DNA of 64,000 nt from Dehalococcoidales bacterium. GTDB lineage: Bacteria; Chloroflexota; Dehalococcoidia; Dehalococcoidales; UBA2162. This document shows, in pieces, positions 17,791-26,157 of the stretch. The first letter of the stretch is position 1. Each line of letters starts with the position of its first letter. The translations under genes were made by a program, and so were the position numbers. The stretch spans positions 1-64,000 of the forward strand of contig JAFGCW010000028.1 in NCBI GenBank assembly GCA_016932435.1, written 5' to 3'. The notes below the pieces were generated by a model, which was given only the letters and a program-made list of their open reading frames with translations, was not told the origin of the DNA and did not search any database.

Positions 17791-19146
17791 TTATTTCTTA
17801 TAGACTCCGTATTCTTTAACGGTCTCGTATATCGCCCTGATGTTTTCGAGCTTCGGATTGTCCGGCATGCAACCGGTCGACATTATATAGCCGCCGCCCG
17901 GCGCGCAATCCTCGATAAGCTTACGGCAGTAGGCTTTCACTGTTTCCGGATCTGAAGTCACTACCATCGATGCAGGTATATTACCCTGGATCGAGCAGTT
18001 TTTACCCAGTACTTCTTTCGCCAGTTTCATATCCGACTGGTCGAAATACCAGTGAGTTGTACCCTTAGGGAATACATTGACGGCTTCAAGCCTGGTATTA
18101 AAACTGCCCTCGGCAAACAGACTCTGGATAAGACCTTCCTCAATGAAAGCATCCATTACTTTCTTCAGAGTGGGCCAGTAGAATGTATCGAACTGTTTCT
18201 GGGACATCCATCCGTCAGCTCCTTTATGCAGGGGATATGAGACCATGGTCATTCTACTAATAGCCGGCGAATTCAAAACGGTGCTGATGGTCAGATCTGC
18301 TACGACATCCAGGGCTTTAAGAAGTTTATCGGGGTAGCGGAACATATCTTTCATAATATTTGTAGTACCCCGGAGAGAATCTCCCAGTGTATCGAAGGGA
18401 GCCTTCGCAAATGCACCCATCGCACCGGGGAAACCATTGGCAGCTCTTTGTCCCATTAACTCAGCTGTTACTGCCATATGCTTGTTATACTCTTTACCGA
18501 CTTCGATAAATTTCTGGAGAGCGTCCTGCATCTGGGGTGTTCCGAAAACGGCAAACTGGTTAACATGGACGTTCTCCGTGATATTGGTAAAAGGCTGGAA
18601 CATGCTTAAAGGTTCCAGAGTCCCGAAAACACGCGGCAGGTATTTCCTTATCCAGAAATCTGACGGGTCCCTGATGAGGTCGTCATATTCATCGGCACTC
18701 ATATACTCGCCTTCGATAAACTGCCAGCCGGAAGCATCCTGCGGTAAACCGTATCCCGGCCAGTAATACAGCTTATAATCGAGTATTTCCAGCGCTTTTC
18801 CCGGCATGCCCATCGGCGCTGCGAATACTTCGAGTTCCTCGCCGTACTTCTCATTAAACTTCTTGCAGGCTGCAACGGCCTTCTCAGGCTCGTACATGCT
18901 GGTATATGAGTTCAGGCCTTCCATAAGCAGGGGAAGGTTCCCGACAGGCAGGTTGACCGGAACCTGGTCAGGTTCCGTTACATTATATACATCGATCTGC
19001 CTTTGAGCCCGAAGTTTATACTTTTTCTCGGCTTCCGGACTGACAAAATTGATTCCTGCGGAATCAAGCATCCGGTTCAATCTGTATTCCCGCTTCTGTT
19101 CACGGGTCATTTCACTCCATTTTTCCGGGAGACCACTCATTGCCAT
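17791..19146 (-). CDS. UroD-fold methyltransferase-like protein, 451 aa (paralog 2)
   Basis: A paralog of the protein at 14440-15780, alike through the whole length (shared blocks GKALEILDYKLYYWPG, KAPFDTLGDSLRG, LHKGADG). It keeps the C-terminal Cys (TGC, C426) that paralog 1 has lost, but also has no HxC motif. The start is set at 19146, where AGGAG lies 10 bases upstream; the open frame extends 20 codons further without signals. It is transcribed towards the AOR terminator, and an MFS gene lies upstream on the same strand. Role inferred: methyl transfer linked to the corrinoid protein, or decarboxylation of an unknown substrate. Confidence 0.85.
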   Translation of the reverse strand: MAMSGLPEKWSEMTREQKREYRLNRMLDSAGINFVSPEAEKKYKLRAQRQIDVYNVTEPDQVPVNLPVGNLPLLMEGLNSYTSMYEPEKAVAACKKFNEKYGEELEVFAAPMGMPGKALEILDYKLYYWPGYGLPQDASGWQFIEGEYMSADEYDDLIRDPSDFWIRKYLPRVFGTLEPLSMFQPFTNITENVHVNQFAVFGTPQMQDALQKFIEVGKEYNKHMAVTAELMGQRAANGFPGAMGAFAKAPFDTLGDSLRGTTNIMKDMFRYPDKLLKALDVVADLTISTVLNSPAISRMTMVSYPLHKGADGWMSQKQFDTFYWPTLKKVMDAFIEEGLIQSLFAEGSFNTRLEAVNVFPKGTTHWYFDQSDMKLAKEVLGKNCSIQGNIPASMVVTSDPETVKAYCRKLIEDCAPGGGYIMSTGCMPDNPKLENIRAIYETVKEYGVYKK

Positions 19147-19288
19147 ATTAGCTATTCTCCTGTCTGTTTTTCTTATTTTCAATGTAAACGTGTGTTCGAA
19201 GTCCAAAGAATATTAACATCATTCAGGTAATTCGTTCAACAACAGGAGACTCAGGTTCCGTTAATCAACCGGTAGTTTTTCTTTATCT

Positions 19289-20551
19289 CTATTCGGCTTC
19301 AGGATCATTCTTTACAGCGGGAAGAGTAAAGACCAGGAATGCCCCGAGAAGAGTAACCGCTCCATAGGCCAGCCAGGCACCCCTGTACGTTCCCCAGGTA
19401 TCATATATCCACCCAGCCAGAGGAGCGCCGGAAATATGCCCTATCATCATAACGCCTGACATAAATCCCATTATCGTACCAAAGCTCCTCCTGCCGAAAT
19501 ACTCTCTGAGCAGGGTCAGCCTGGTTGTGACGCTGCCGCCCCAGCCAAGACTGAGAGCCAGGATAAAAGGCACCAGCAGCCAAAGCCTGTCATAATCAAG
19601 GCATCCGTAGATGAATACTCCTATCGTCATCAGGAAAAAACTGGTCGTGAAAACCTTTTTCCTGCCGTACCGATCGCCAAGCCATCCTCCGTTCAATCGT
19701 CCGACAATACTGGCAACCGGCAATATCATGGCAATGAAACTCCCTGTCGATCTCTCGACACCAAGGCTGCTCAGATAAGGCATCATATGAGTAACTACAG
19801 CACCGAGTAAAAATGAATGGCAGCAGGAAGCTAACGACAACTGCCAGAATACCCTGCTCCTCAACGCCTGCCGTGTAGTCATACCCGTAACCGAAATATC
19901 TTCGGCTTTATCAACTCCGGTTTGATCGACAGCGCTTATCTCGCCGTCCGGATAGTAACCATAGTCTTCGGGTCTATGTCTCATAATAAACGCCAACGGC
20001 AGTATAATTACGAGTGTACCAAAGCCGATAATGACCATTGCCGTACGCCACTCGAAATTATCGACCAGCAAGGTAACAACCGGGATAAGCAGGCCGCCAA
20101 GTCCGAAACCGGAGACCACGATACCCATTGCGAGACCGGCTTTTTTCTGAAACCAGTTCGCCACGGCCGTCATTATGACCGTCCCGCCGCTGAAGCTCAT
20201 CCCGAAGGCTATCAGGACAAAGGCCAGGTAAAAAACCAGTAATGATTCAACCCTGCTGAGAAGAAGAAAACCAAGGCAGAGGAAAATACTGCCGCCGAAA
20301 ATCATCTTCTTCGGACCCCATTTGTCTACAAGGAAGCCTACGACAGGAGCAAGAAGTCCCATCTCAAGACCGCGGAGTGATGATGCCAGCGATATCTGCG
20401 CGTAACTCCACTTGAATTCATCCGCGATAGGTTCGAACACAGCAGTAAACCCGAAGTGGGCTACTCCGCCTGTATATAGCAGATTAACGAGGCTGGCAGC
20501 TACTATATACCAACCATAAAAAATACGGGGACGCTTAGGATCAGAGTCCAT
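19289..20551 (-). CDS. MFS transporter, monocarboxylate/OFA-like, 420 aa
   Basis: Twelve hydrophobic helices with the conserved loop between helices 2 and 3 (GFLVDKWGPKK) and its repeat between 8 and 9 (GWLGDRYGRKK). The start (YGWYIVAASLVNLLYTGGV) and overall pattern resemble the oxalate/formate and monocarboxylate group. It lies upstream of UroD-like paralog 2 on the same strand, about 140 bases apart. A carboxylate substrate connected with the AOR pathway is a plausible inference only. Confidence 0.88.
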   Translation of the reverse strand: MDSDPKRPRIFYGWYIVAASLVNLLYTGGVAHFGFTAVFEPIADEFKWSYAQISLASSLRGLEMGLLAPVVGFLVDKWGPKKMIFGGSIFLCLGFLLLSRVESLLVFYLAFVLIAFGMSFSGGTVIMTAVANWFQKKAGLAMGIVVSGFGLGGLLIPVVTLLVDNFEWRTAMVIIGFGTLVIILPLAFIMRHRPEDYGYYPDGEISAVDQTGVDKAEDISVTGMTTRQALRSRVFWQLSLASCCHSFLLGAVVTHMMPYLSSLGVERSTGSFIAMILPVASIVGRLNGGWLGDRYGRKKVFTTSFFLMTIGVFIYGCLDYDRLWLLVPFILALSLGWGGSVTTRLTLLREYFGRRSFGTIMGFMSGVMMIGHISGAPLAGWIYDTWGTYRGAWLAYGAVTLLGAFLVFTLPAVKNDPEAE

Positions 20552-20606
20552 TAAGAAATAAATTACTCTTTTATAGAAAAATCGTCAAACCGGATGATTG
20601 GAGGTA

Positions 20607-21320
20607 TTAAGATATCTTGCTTTTGTACAGTTTATCCGCCGGGCATACCCTGAGGCATTCCGCGCAGCCGCCGGATGAAGCCAGATACGTGTTGCATAAG
20701 TATTTATCTATTCTACAAACCTCGCCTTCATCCGGCTGTTTAAGCGCCTGCACAGGGCACACCTTTACACAGGCCCCTTTACAATCGAAGCAGGGAAGGT
20801 AATCCTCTGGAGATGAGGTGTTTTCCAGAGAAGCATCGGTAACAACACAGGAAAGTCTCACTCTTGCGCCAAATTCAGGAGTAAGCAGCATCGTGTTCCA
20901 TCCGATAACTCCCATCCCGGCCAGTACCGCGGATGACTTGTACGATAGCATTCCCTCGAGGAATCTTGTATCAAAAGGCGCATCTCCGGCAGTAAGCGGA
21001 ATACCGCTGTAACCGAGTTTGTGTAGACCCTTGACCAGCTTGTATGCTTCCCAGTCCAGGTCTCCGTTGACTATATCAGCGTTACGCGTAAACAAATCCC
21101 GCATTACCAGTTCACCCATCTTCCTGCCGGAAGTCAGATACTGCACCACCTCAGGGAAAAGTTCATTAGCAAGTACAATAACTGATTTCGCGTCGGGCAA
21201 TAATTCAATTGCGGTTTTAGATACTGCGGTATTCTTATGGGCGTTTAAGTTAACAAATCCTACTTTATCTACCTTGATACTATCGATCAGGTTTTTCAGT
21301 TCGTCGAGCCTGTCCACCAC
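20607..21320 (-). CDS. QueG-like 4Fe-4S protein, 237 aa
   Basis: Related to the epoxyqueuosine reductase/reductive-dehalogenase family by its C-terminal pair of ferredoxin motifs: CFDCKGACVKVCPVQAL and then CAECLRVCPADKLY. The middle part (GMGVIGWNTMLLTPEFGARVR) matches the QueG-type domain that precedes the clusters. It is shorter than QueG (about 350 aa), so a real queuosine role is doubtful; many anaerobes carry several such short homologs of unknown function. The GTG at 21320 is chosen because GGAGGT lies 6 bases upstream; a longer frame to 21362 has no such signal. No export signal. Confidence 0.8.
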   Translation of the reverse strand: MVDRLDELKNLIDSIKVDKVGFVNLNAHKNTAVSKTAIELLPDAKSVIVLANELFPEVVQYLTSGRKMGELVMRDLFTRNADIVNGDLDWEAYKLVKGLHKLGYSGIPLTAGDAPFDTRFLEGMLSYKSSAVLAGMGVIGWNTMLLTPEFGARVRLSCVVTDASLENTSSPEDYLPCFDCKGACVKVCPVQALKQPDEGEVCRIDKYLCNTYLASSGGCAECLRVCPADKLYKSKIS

Positions 21321-21381
21321 CCTGGCACCTCCATAAATATCTACCTGACACAAGTATAACACAGTCTTTTCAGTTCAGTAG

Positions 21382-21522
21382 TTAGAGAGAAGAGGTGCCG
21401 AAAAAGCACACGAACAGGACAGCGAACACTCCAAGAACACCAAGAACAGCAAGAACAAACAGAGAAATAAGCCAAACGGGTGTATGTTCTTCTTCATTTT
21501 CAACTTTCGAATATTTATCCAT
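21382..21522 (-). CDS. Single-pass membrane microprotein, 46 aa
   Basis: A short gene with GAGGAGG (21530-21536) 7 bases before the ATG; that ribosome binding site overlaps the stop codon of the upstream lipoprotein gene, so translation is probably coupled. The first 16 residues are charged (MDKYSKVENEEEHTPV), followed by about 24 hydrophobic residues forming one membrane helix, and a short tail (GTSSL). This resembles the small phage-shock-type or sensor-associated membrane peptides at the end of PadR-regulated operons. No homolog is recognised. Confidence 0.7.
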   Translation of the reverse strand: MDKYSKVENEEEHTPVWLISLFVLAVLGVLGVFAVLFVCFFGTSSL

Positions 21523-21534
21523 TTACTTTCCTCC

Positions 21535-22350
21535 TCACTTCTTTCTGAATGTCGAAGCTCCGGATACATCCAAAGTCCCGATTACGGGTTCGCCAAAATA
21601 CTCCAGCGTTGAAGCACCATTCACCCTTGCATTAAGGGTTTCAACCAGGTTAAAAACACCTCGGCTGGCATCCCGGAGGGTAATATCGGCGTTCAGAGCA
21701 ATAAAATCCGGTAAATCCATCTTACTAGCCCCACCGGCTTCTACCGTCAGATAATCTGCTGAGCCTTCCAGGTACACTCCACCGGCAGAAGTAATATCAA
21801 TCTCTATACTATCAGCCCTGATACCGCCGGAAATACTGCTTGCCCCGGATATATCTAAAAATGTTTTACCCACAGCTAAACCCGATAATTCAACCTCACT
21901 GGCACCATCGAGTGATATATCAAGATTCGCATCTGACCTGAATCCGGTCACAGTGCCATCGGTGGCACCGGAACATTTAAGACCGGTTAGTTCCGGCAGG
22001 GTAATAACCGCCTGCGGTATCGGATATGATCTACTTATCCAAATTGGACCGTCAAGGATATTAATATCTATGTCAAGTACCTGTCCGGATTTCGTCACAT
22101 TGATATATTCAAAGAGATTACTGCCAGCTGTAATGCTTATACTCCAGTTATCAGCTTTTTTAATTTCATACTTGAAAGCGCCGTCAATATTTATATCAGT
22201 AAATTCATCATAATCAAATTGTCTGGTTTCCAGTTCTCCGGATTCTATCTTTTCATCTGCCGGAACCAGGACAGCCCTACAGCCAGCAGTACAGAAAATA
22301 CCTGCCAGCAGAATTGATATGATCATTAAATATAATCCGATTTTTTTCAT
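21535..22350 (-). CDS. Lipoprotein with putative auto-transporter adhesin head GIN domain (DUF2807), 271 aa
   Basis: Residues 1-24 form a lipoprotein signal with TAGC at the cleavage site (Cys24). The rest is a repetitive beta-helix of DUF2807 type, with many GAS and SGA turns (DGASEVELSGLAVG, GASSISGG, GGASKMDLP). This domain is typical of cell-surface proteins in operons with PadR regulators and HAAS/sensor membrane proteins, as here. AGGAGG precedes the ATG, 21 bases after the upstream gene. Function is unknown; envelope-stress sensing is a reasonable inference. A paralog is at 33467-34180. Confidence 0.88.
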   Translation of the reverse strand: MKKIGLYLMIISILLAGIFCTAGCRAVLVPADEKIESGELETRQFDYDEFTDINIDGAFKYEIKKADNWSISITAGSNLFEYINVTKSGQVLDIDINILDGPIWISRSYPIPQAVITLPELTGLKCSGATDGTVTGFRSDANLDISLDGASEVELSGLAVGKTFLDISGASSISGGIRADSIEIDITSAGGVYLEGSADYLTVEAGGASKMDLPDFIALNADITLRDASRGVFNLVETLNARVNGASTLEYFGEPVIGTLDVSGASTFRKK

Positions 22351-22371
22351 GAAATTCCTCCTGTTCCACTC

Positions 22372-23286
22372 CTATAACCTCACCAGCATTGCCTTGGCCA
22401 GCGCGCCGTGTATACGACCTGTATACCTCATGAGATGCAGGATTATAATGCCCAGCAGAATACCGCCGATTACGGTGAAAGGCAGCACCCATCCCTGCAG
22501 GAAGTAGCGAACGCCGTCTATATAAAAAACGGGGATGTCATATCCAAGCTGCAACACAGGAATCGCGATACCTGAAAGGGACAAAGCGATCAGTGTGATA
22601 AAGAAGCTGAAGTAAAAAGTCCCCAGCGGCAGCATTATTATCATATACACAACGGTAAACCAGGTATGCCTGTCGGTAATGATAGCTTTATACCGTTCCC
22701 ATAAACTAATATTTCTGCGTGAGTACGGCTGGCGGCGAGGCATTCGAACTCCCAGCAAAGCTTCTACAACGCGTCCCTCTATAAGACCTATTCCTCTGAC
22801 CGAAAGGATAAAGATAGCCAGGAAAGGCAACCCTATGATCAGTACCAGCAATCCTGCGGAAAGTGACAATCCGGTAACGACCCAGGTAAAGTAGAATATC
22901 CCCGTCGCAAGTGAGATCATCAGGTAGAAAAACGAACCCCAGGTTATCGGATCGATAACCACGCCGAAAAAACTCTTTACAAATCCTTTTCGTTCTTTTT
23001 TAACCGGTTCGGAATCTCCGGATCGAGGTGTTTCTTGAATAAGAGCCGGGGCCAGGCGACTTTCTATCTCACGATAGGCAAACGCTGTTTCTTCAGGACT
23101 TCCATATTTTTCTATGATTTGGGAAAGGGCTTCTTCTTCTGTAAGTGTCGTATCTGCCATCTCTTTATCAAGCGCCGTCCTGAGATATTCTTCGGCATCC
23201 GACAAAGCGTCCTGTATCGTCGCACGATCACATCCGGCAAGTTCTTTCTTCAATTTCGATAAATATTCTTCTATTGTCTGTATCAT
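22372..23286 (-). CDS. HAAS-domain and putative sensor membrane protein, 304 aa
   Basis: Residues about 1-90 form a helical HAAS/DUF1700-type domain (EEYLSKLKKELAG, DALSDAEEYLRTAL, EKYGSPEETA), usually the partner of PadR regulators. Residues about 115-300 have two pairs of membrane helices, the putative sensor domain, each opening with a similar element (PITWGSFFYLMISLATGIFY and RHTWFTVVYMIIMLPLGTFY), which implies internal duplication. The start is taken at 23286: its ATG overlaps the PadR stop (TAATG) and has GAGAGGA upstream. The frame remains open 21 codons further but inside padR. Confidence 0.88.
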   Translation of the reverse strand: MIQTIEEYLSKLKKELAGCDRATIQDALSDAEEYLRTALDKEMADTTLTEEEALSQIIEKYGSPEETAFAYREIESRLAPALIQETPRSGDSEPVKKERKGFVKSFFGVVIDPITWGSFFYLMISLATGIFYFTWVVTGLSLSAGLLVLIIGLPFLAIFILSVRGIGLIEGRVVEALLGVRMPRRQPYSRRNISLWERYKAIITDRHTWFTVVYMIIMLPLGTFYFSFFITLIALSLSGIAIPVLQLGYDIPVFYIDGVRYFLQGWVLPFTVIGGILLGIIILHLMRYTGRIHGALAKAMLVRL

Positions 23287-23648
23287 TATTCCTCTCCCCG
23301 AAGGATGGTATCGACAAGCGTTCTGGTTCTCACCCAGATATCCTTCCAATTATCCAGGGTCTGCCGCCCGGTCTCCGTTATCGTATAATAGCGTCTTGGA
23401 GGACCTGACACTGAAGGCTCTACCTCACTTGCCAGCAGACCGCTGCTTTCCATCGCTCTCAGCACCGGGTATAACGCGCCCTGCTTCAGGATTGGAACAG
23501 CATCACTGTACTCCTCGATAAGTTTCGCTATTTGATAGCCGTACATCGGCTCCTTTGCCTGGTCAAGAACACTGAGAAGCACGAGAGCGGTAGTCCCCGC
23601 ATTCAGCTCTTTCTGGAACTTTCTTGTTTCTTCATTCATTTTCGACAA
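23286..23648 (-). CDS. PadR-family transcriptional regulator, 120 aa
   Basis: A winged-helix repressor. ALVLLSVLDQAKEPMYGYQIAKLI followed by LKQGALYPVLRAMESSGLL is the PadR DNA-binding signature, and PRRYYTITETGRQTL is the wing. It is a short PadR of subfamily 1, with no long C-terminal dimer arm. The start is TTG at 23648 with AGAGGA 10 bases upstream, or ATG at 23639. It heads an operon of at least four genes and has a palindromic operator on its own promoter, so autorepression is likely. Confidence 0.93.
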   Translation of the reverse strand: MSKMNEETRKFQKELNAGTTALVLLSVLDQAKEPMYGYQIAKLIEEYSDAVPILKQGALYPVLRAMESSGLLASEVEPSVSGPPRRYYTITETGRQTLDNWKDIWVRTRTLVDTILRGEE

Positions 23649-23712
23649 TCGATACTGTCCTCTTTACAAAATTTCCATGCGATCGACGATATATATTAGG
23701 TTAATAAGTATA

Positions 23713-23738
23713 TTAACTTAGTACTATTATTAAGTTAA
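23713..23738. promoter_or_regulatory. Probable PadR operator
   Basis: The inverted repeat TTAACTTA-N10-TAAGTTAA lies immediately downstream of the -10 box of the padR promoter, over the expected start point. Position and symmetry suit repression by the encoded PadR. Confidence 0.6.
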
Positions 23739-23766
23739 TTATAGTACAGGTATTGATATCTGTCAA
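23738..23766 (-). promoter_or_regulatory. Consensus sigma-70 promoter of the padR operon
   Basis: On the minus strand a perfect TTGACA (23766-23761), 17-base spacer and a perfect TATAAT (23743-23738). The remaining AT-rich DNA to 23966 shows nothing further that I can support. Confidence 0.85.
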
Positions 23767-23966
23767 AGTTATCCAGAGCTTATTACAACGTTTCTAAGTA
23801 TCTGGCAAGCATTTATTTATACAATTACGCCAATATATAAGCATATATCATTAATTTACGCCTTAATATATTCGGTATTTACTTAAAGTTGTATATGTGT
23901 ATATCATGTATATACTAAATTTGTACGTTTAGTGATTTCCTGATAACAGATAAATTTGAATTAACT

Positions 23967-24239
23967 GTGGTACAGGCTGTTCAAGGTGAATTAAGTGCTC
24001 ATCTATTAAAAACACGGCTTGAAAGCGAAGGAATACCGGTAATGCTTCACCAGGAGACCTATTTTGACTTATATCTGTCTGCGCACGCTCCTGTTAGTGT
24101 AACGGTACCTAATAAGTACGCAGGTGCAGCGAAGAAAATCGCAGGAGAGAATAAATTCCATTTACTACCAACAATGTCAAAGAGAAACCTTTGGGTATTT
24201 ACAGTTCTATATTTTCTTTTTAAATTATTAATTGGATAA
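23967..24239 (+). CDS. DUF2007-like (putative signal-transducing) protein with C-terminal membrane helix, 90 aa
   Basis: QAVQGELSAHLLKTRLESEGIPVML followed by a VTVPNKYAGAAKKI strand-helix resembles the small ferredoxin-like DUF2007 domain. The last 20 residues (LWVFTVLYFLFKLLIG) form a membrane helix. The GTG at 23967 has no Shine-Dalgarno, and the frame is open for about 16 more codons upstream (ending ITDKFELT) without a standard start, so the true start is unclear. It is divergent from the padR operon; function unknown. Confidence 0.55.
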   Translation: MVQAVQGELSAHLLKTRLESEGIPVMLHQETYFDLYLSAHAPVSVTVPNKYAGAAKKIAGENKFHLLPTMSKRNLWVFTVLYFLFKLLIG

Positions 24240-24354
24240 ATATCTCGATATTGTCTCACGTCCGAAACTGGCATGATTACGTCCGGCTGAAGTAAAATGT
24301 AGTGAGAGGGAGAGTCAACTCTCCCGAATTATTTATCTCAAGGGTATTGTCGTA

Positions 24355-26121
24355 TTGGCAAAGAATCGGAATTCAGTCACTAAAATTGATGAAAAACTAA
24401 CGGAGAATGAAGCGGTCGACCTGATTACTGCCATAGTCCAGCGTACCCGTAATCATCCGGAAATAGTGCGCGGTTCCAGCGTACGCGGCGCACTCGCTCT
24501 CAAGCAGGTACTCGAAGGTTTCTCTCTTATTCACAATCAGGGTCTTACCCGGTCCGGACTGGAGAAGGCGGCAATGATCACCCTGCCGCCAAGGATATCC
24601 ACGAAACAGGATACAGTCAGTTCAGCCGGGGAAATCATCCGGTCGATTGTTCGCGAAGTTCTCTATACGAAAGGAAGTTCAAAGAAGAAGCAGAAAAAGG
24701 AGAATAAAAAAGAAACCAAAAAACTGACTCTTGACGAATTCATGGCTGCTCTCCAGAACCTTAGTCTCTCCCAGGCACTTGAAACCGAGGAATTTGAGGA
24801 AGCTGATGATGAATATGACGGCAATTATGAAATCGTCGATGACAGCATAAACAGTTCCGGACTCTCAATGAAAAAGATGAACAAAGACTCTCATTACACG
24901 GACCAGAAAAACTGGTTTCCAGCACTTGAGAAAGCGCTGAAAGACATGATGGGACAACTCGAACAGAAACTGATCAATGGTGAAATTTCAGAGGGAGATT
25001 ACAGGTACCAGAAGAAGAAACTGGAGGATATGCTGAATGCCGCATCATACCTTCAGGCAGATGTGTCCGGCGCAGAAATCGCGGAAACCGTAATGGAGTT
25101 AATGGAAGCCGGAGATAAACAGTGGCAGAAGGAGTTGGACTTCCAGGATATGTACGTCTACTACCATATCAAACAATCTCAGGGAGACAACGATCTAAGC
25201 CTGCCGAAACGCAACTGGTACGCGCTCAAGGTAATCGTTGATTTCCTCGAAAAACAGGAGTTAGTTGAGCCGAATCAAGAAGGCACACATTTTTCAATTA
25301 CTTATAAAGCAATGGATATTATGCTTAAGAACTTTCTTGCAGCAACGCCAAAAAATGGAAATGAAAGAGACACCAGGCGTAAGTTCAGCAAGCATGCCAC
25401 TGAGCGCAGCCAGGATACCCGAAGGTACGTGACCGGCGACGTATTCAGAGACATCTCGATACGCCGGACGATGAGAGAAATCGCCCGGAGAAGGCGTAAA
25501 ATTTCCGAGATTAACAGGCATGATCTGAGGATATTCCTTAAAGAACACCGGGAACCGAAATCGGATATCCTGCTGTGTGTAGATTCCAGCGGCTCGATGG
25601 GATTTCATCGAAAGTTAATACTGGCACGGCTTACCGCTGCAGCCATAGCCAGGGATGCACTGCGAAATGGCAACAGGATTGGAGTAGTCACATTCGACGA
25701 TCTTGGAAAAGCAGAGGTGCCACCCACTGACAATGAAGACATGGTGATGAGATACATTACAGGAATTACTTCGGGCGGAAATACCAATATCGGTGACGGT
25801 CTCAAATGCGCGGGAACCATCCTGAAACGTGAACGAAGCCGGAACCGGAAGGTAATTATGCTGATAACTGACGGAGAGCCTACCGCGATAACTCAAAAAG
25901 CCATCCGGAAACTTGAAAAAACTGATAAAAAGGACATGACAGGAGAATACGCGGTTATTGAAGCCCGGAATGCCGCAATAGCCGGAATCGAGACATCGGT
26001 AATACACATAACAGACGAAAAAGCTGCCGGGAAAAACCTGGTAGAAAGTATCGCCAGGGCAGGTCATGGAGAGGTAAAACGGGTTATCCGCTCCGATGAT
26101 CTTAAAGCGATTATGATATAG
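24355..26121 (+). CDS. von Willebrand factor A domain protein, BchD/CobT-like, 588 aa
   Basis: Residues about 405-588 are a VWA domain with an intact MIDAS motif (DSSGS at 410-414) and a later TDGEPT loop, preceded by a region rich in R and K. Residues about 105-150 form a charged linker, and helical segments lie between. The VWA-plus-AAA arrangement matches MoxR/BchI-BchD style chaperone pairs, and the AAA+ gene starts 36 bases downstream. Such pairs insert metals or remodel protein complexes; the client is not evident. The start TTG at 24355 has only weak signals. Confidence 0.85.
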   Translation: MAKNRNSVTKIDEKLTENEAVDLITAIVQRTRNHPEIVRGSSVRGALALKQVLEGFSLIHNQGLTRSGLEKAAMITLPPRISTKQDTVSSAGEIIRSIVREVLYTKGSSKKKQKKENKKETKKLTLDEFMAALQNLSLSQALETEEFEEADDEYDGNYEIVDDSINSSGLSMKKMNKDSHYTDQKNWFPALEKALKDMMGQLEQKLINGEISEGDYRYQKKKLEDMLNAASYLQADVSGAEIAETVMELMEAGDKQWQKELDFQDMYVYYHIKQSQGDNDLSLPKRNWYALKVIVDFLEKQELVEPNQEGTHFSITYKAMDIMLKNFLAATPKNGNERDTRRKFSKHATERSQDTRRYVTGDVFRDISIRRTMREIARRRRKISEINRHDLRIFLKEHREPKSDILLCVDSSGSMGFHRKLILARLTAAAIARDALRNGNRIGVVTFDDLGKAEVPPTDNEDMVMRYITGITSGGNTNIGDGLKCAGTILKRERSRNRKVIMLITDGEPTAITQKAIRKLEKTDKKDMTGEYAVIEARNAAIAGIETSVIHITDEKAAGKNLVESIARAGHGEVKRVIRSDDLKAIMI

Positions 26122-26157
26122 TAAGATAGCAATGAGTATAATCCGACAGGGGGAAAA

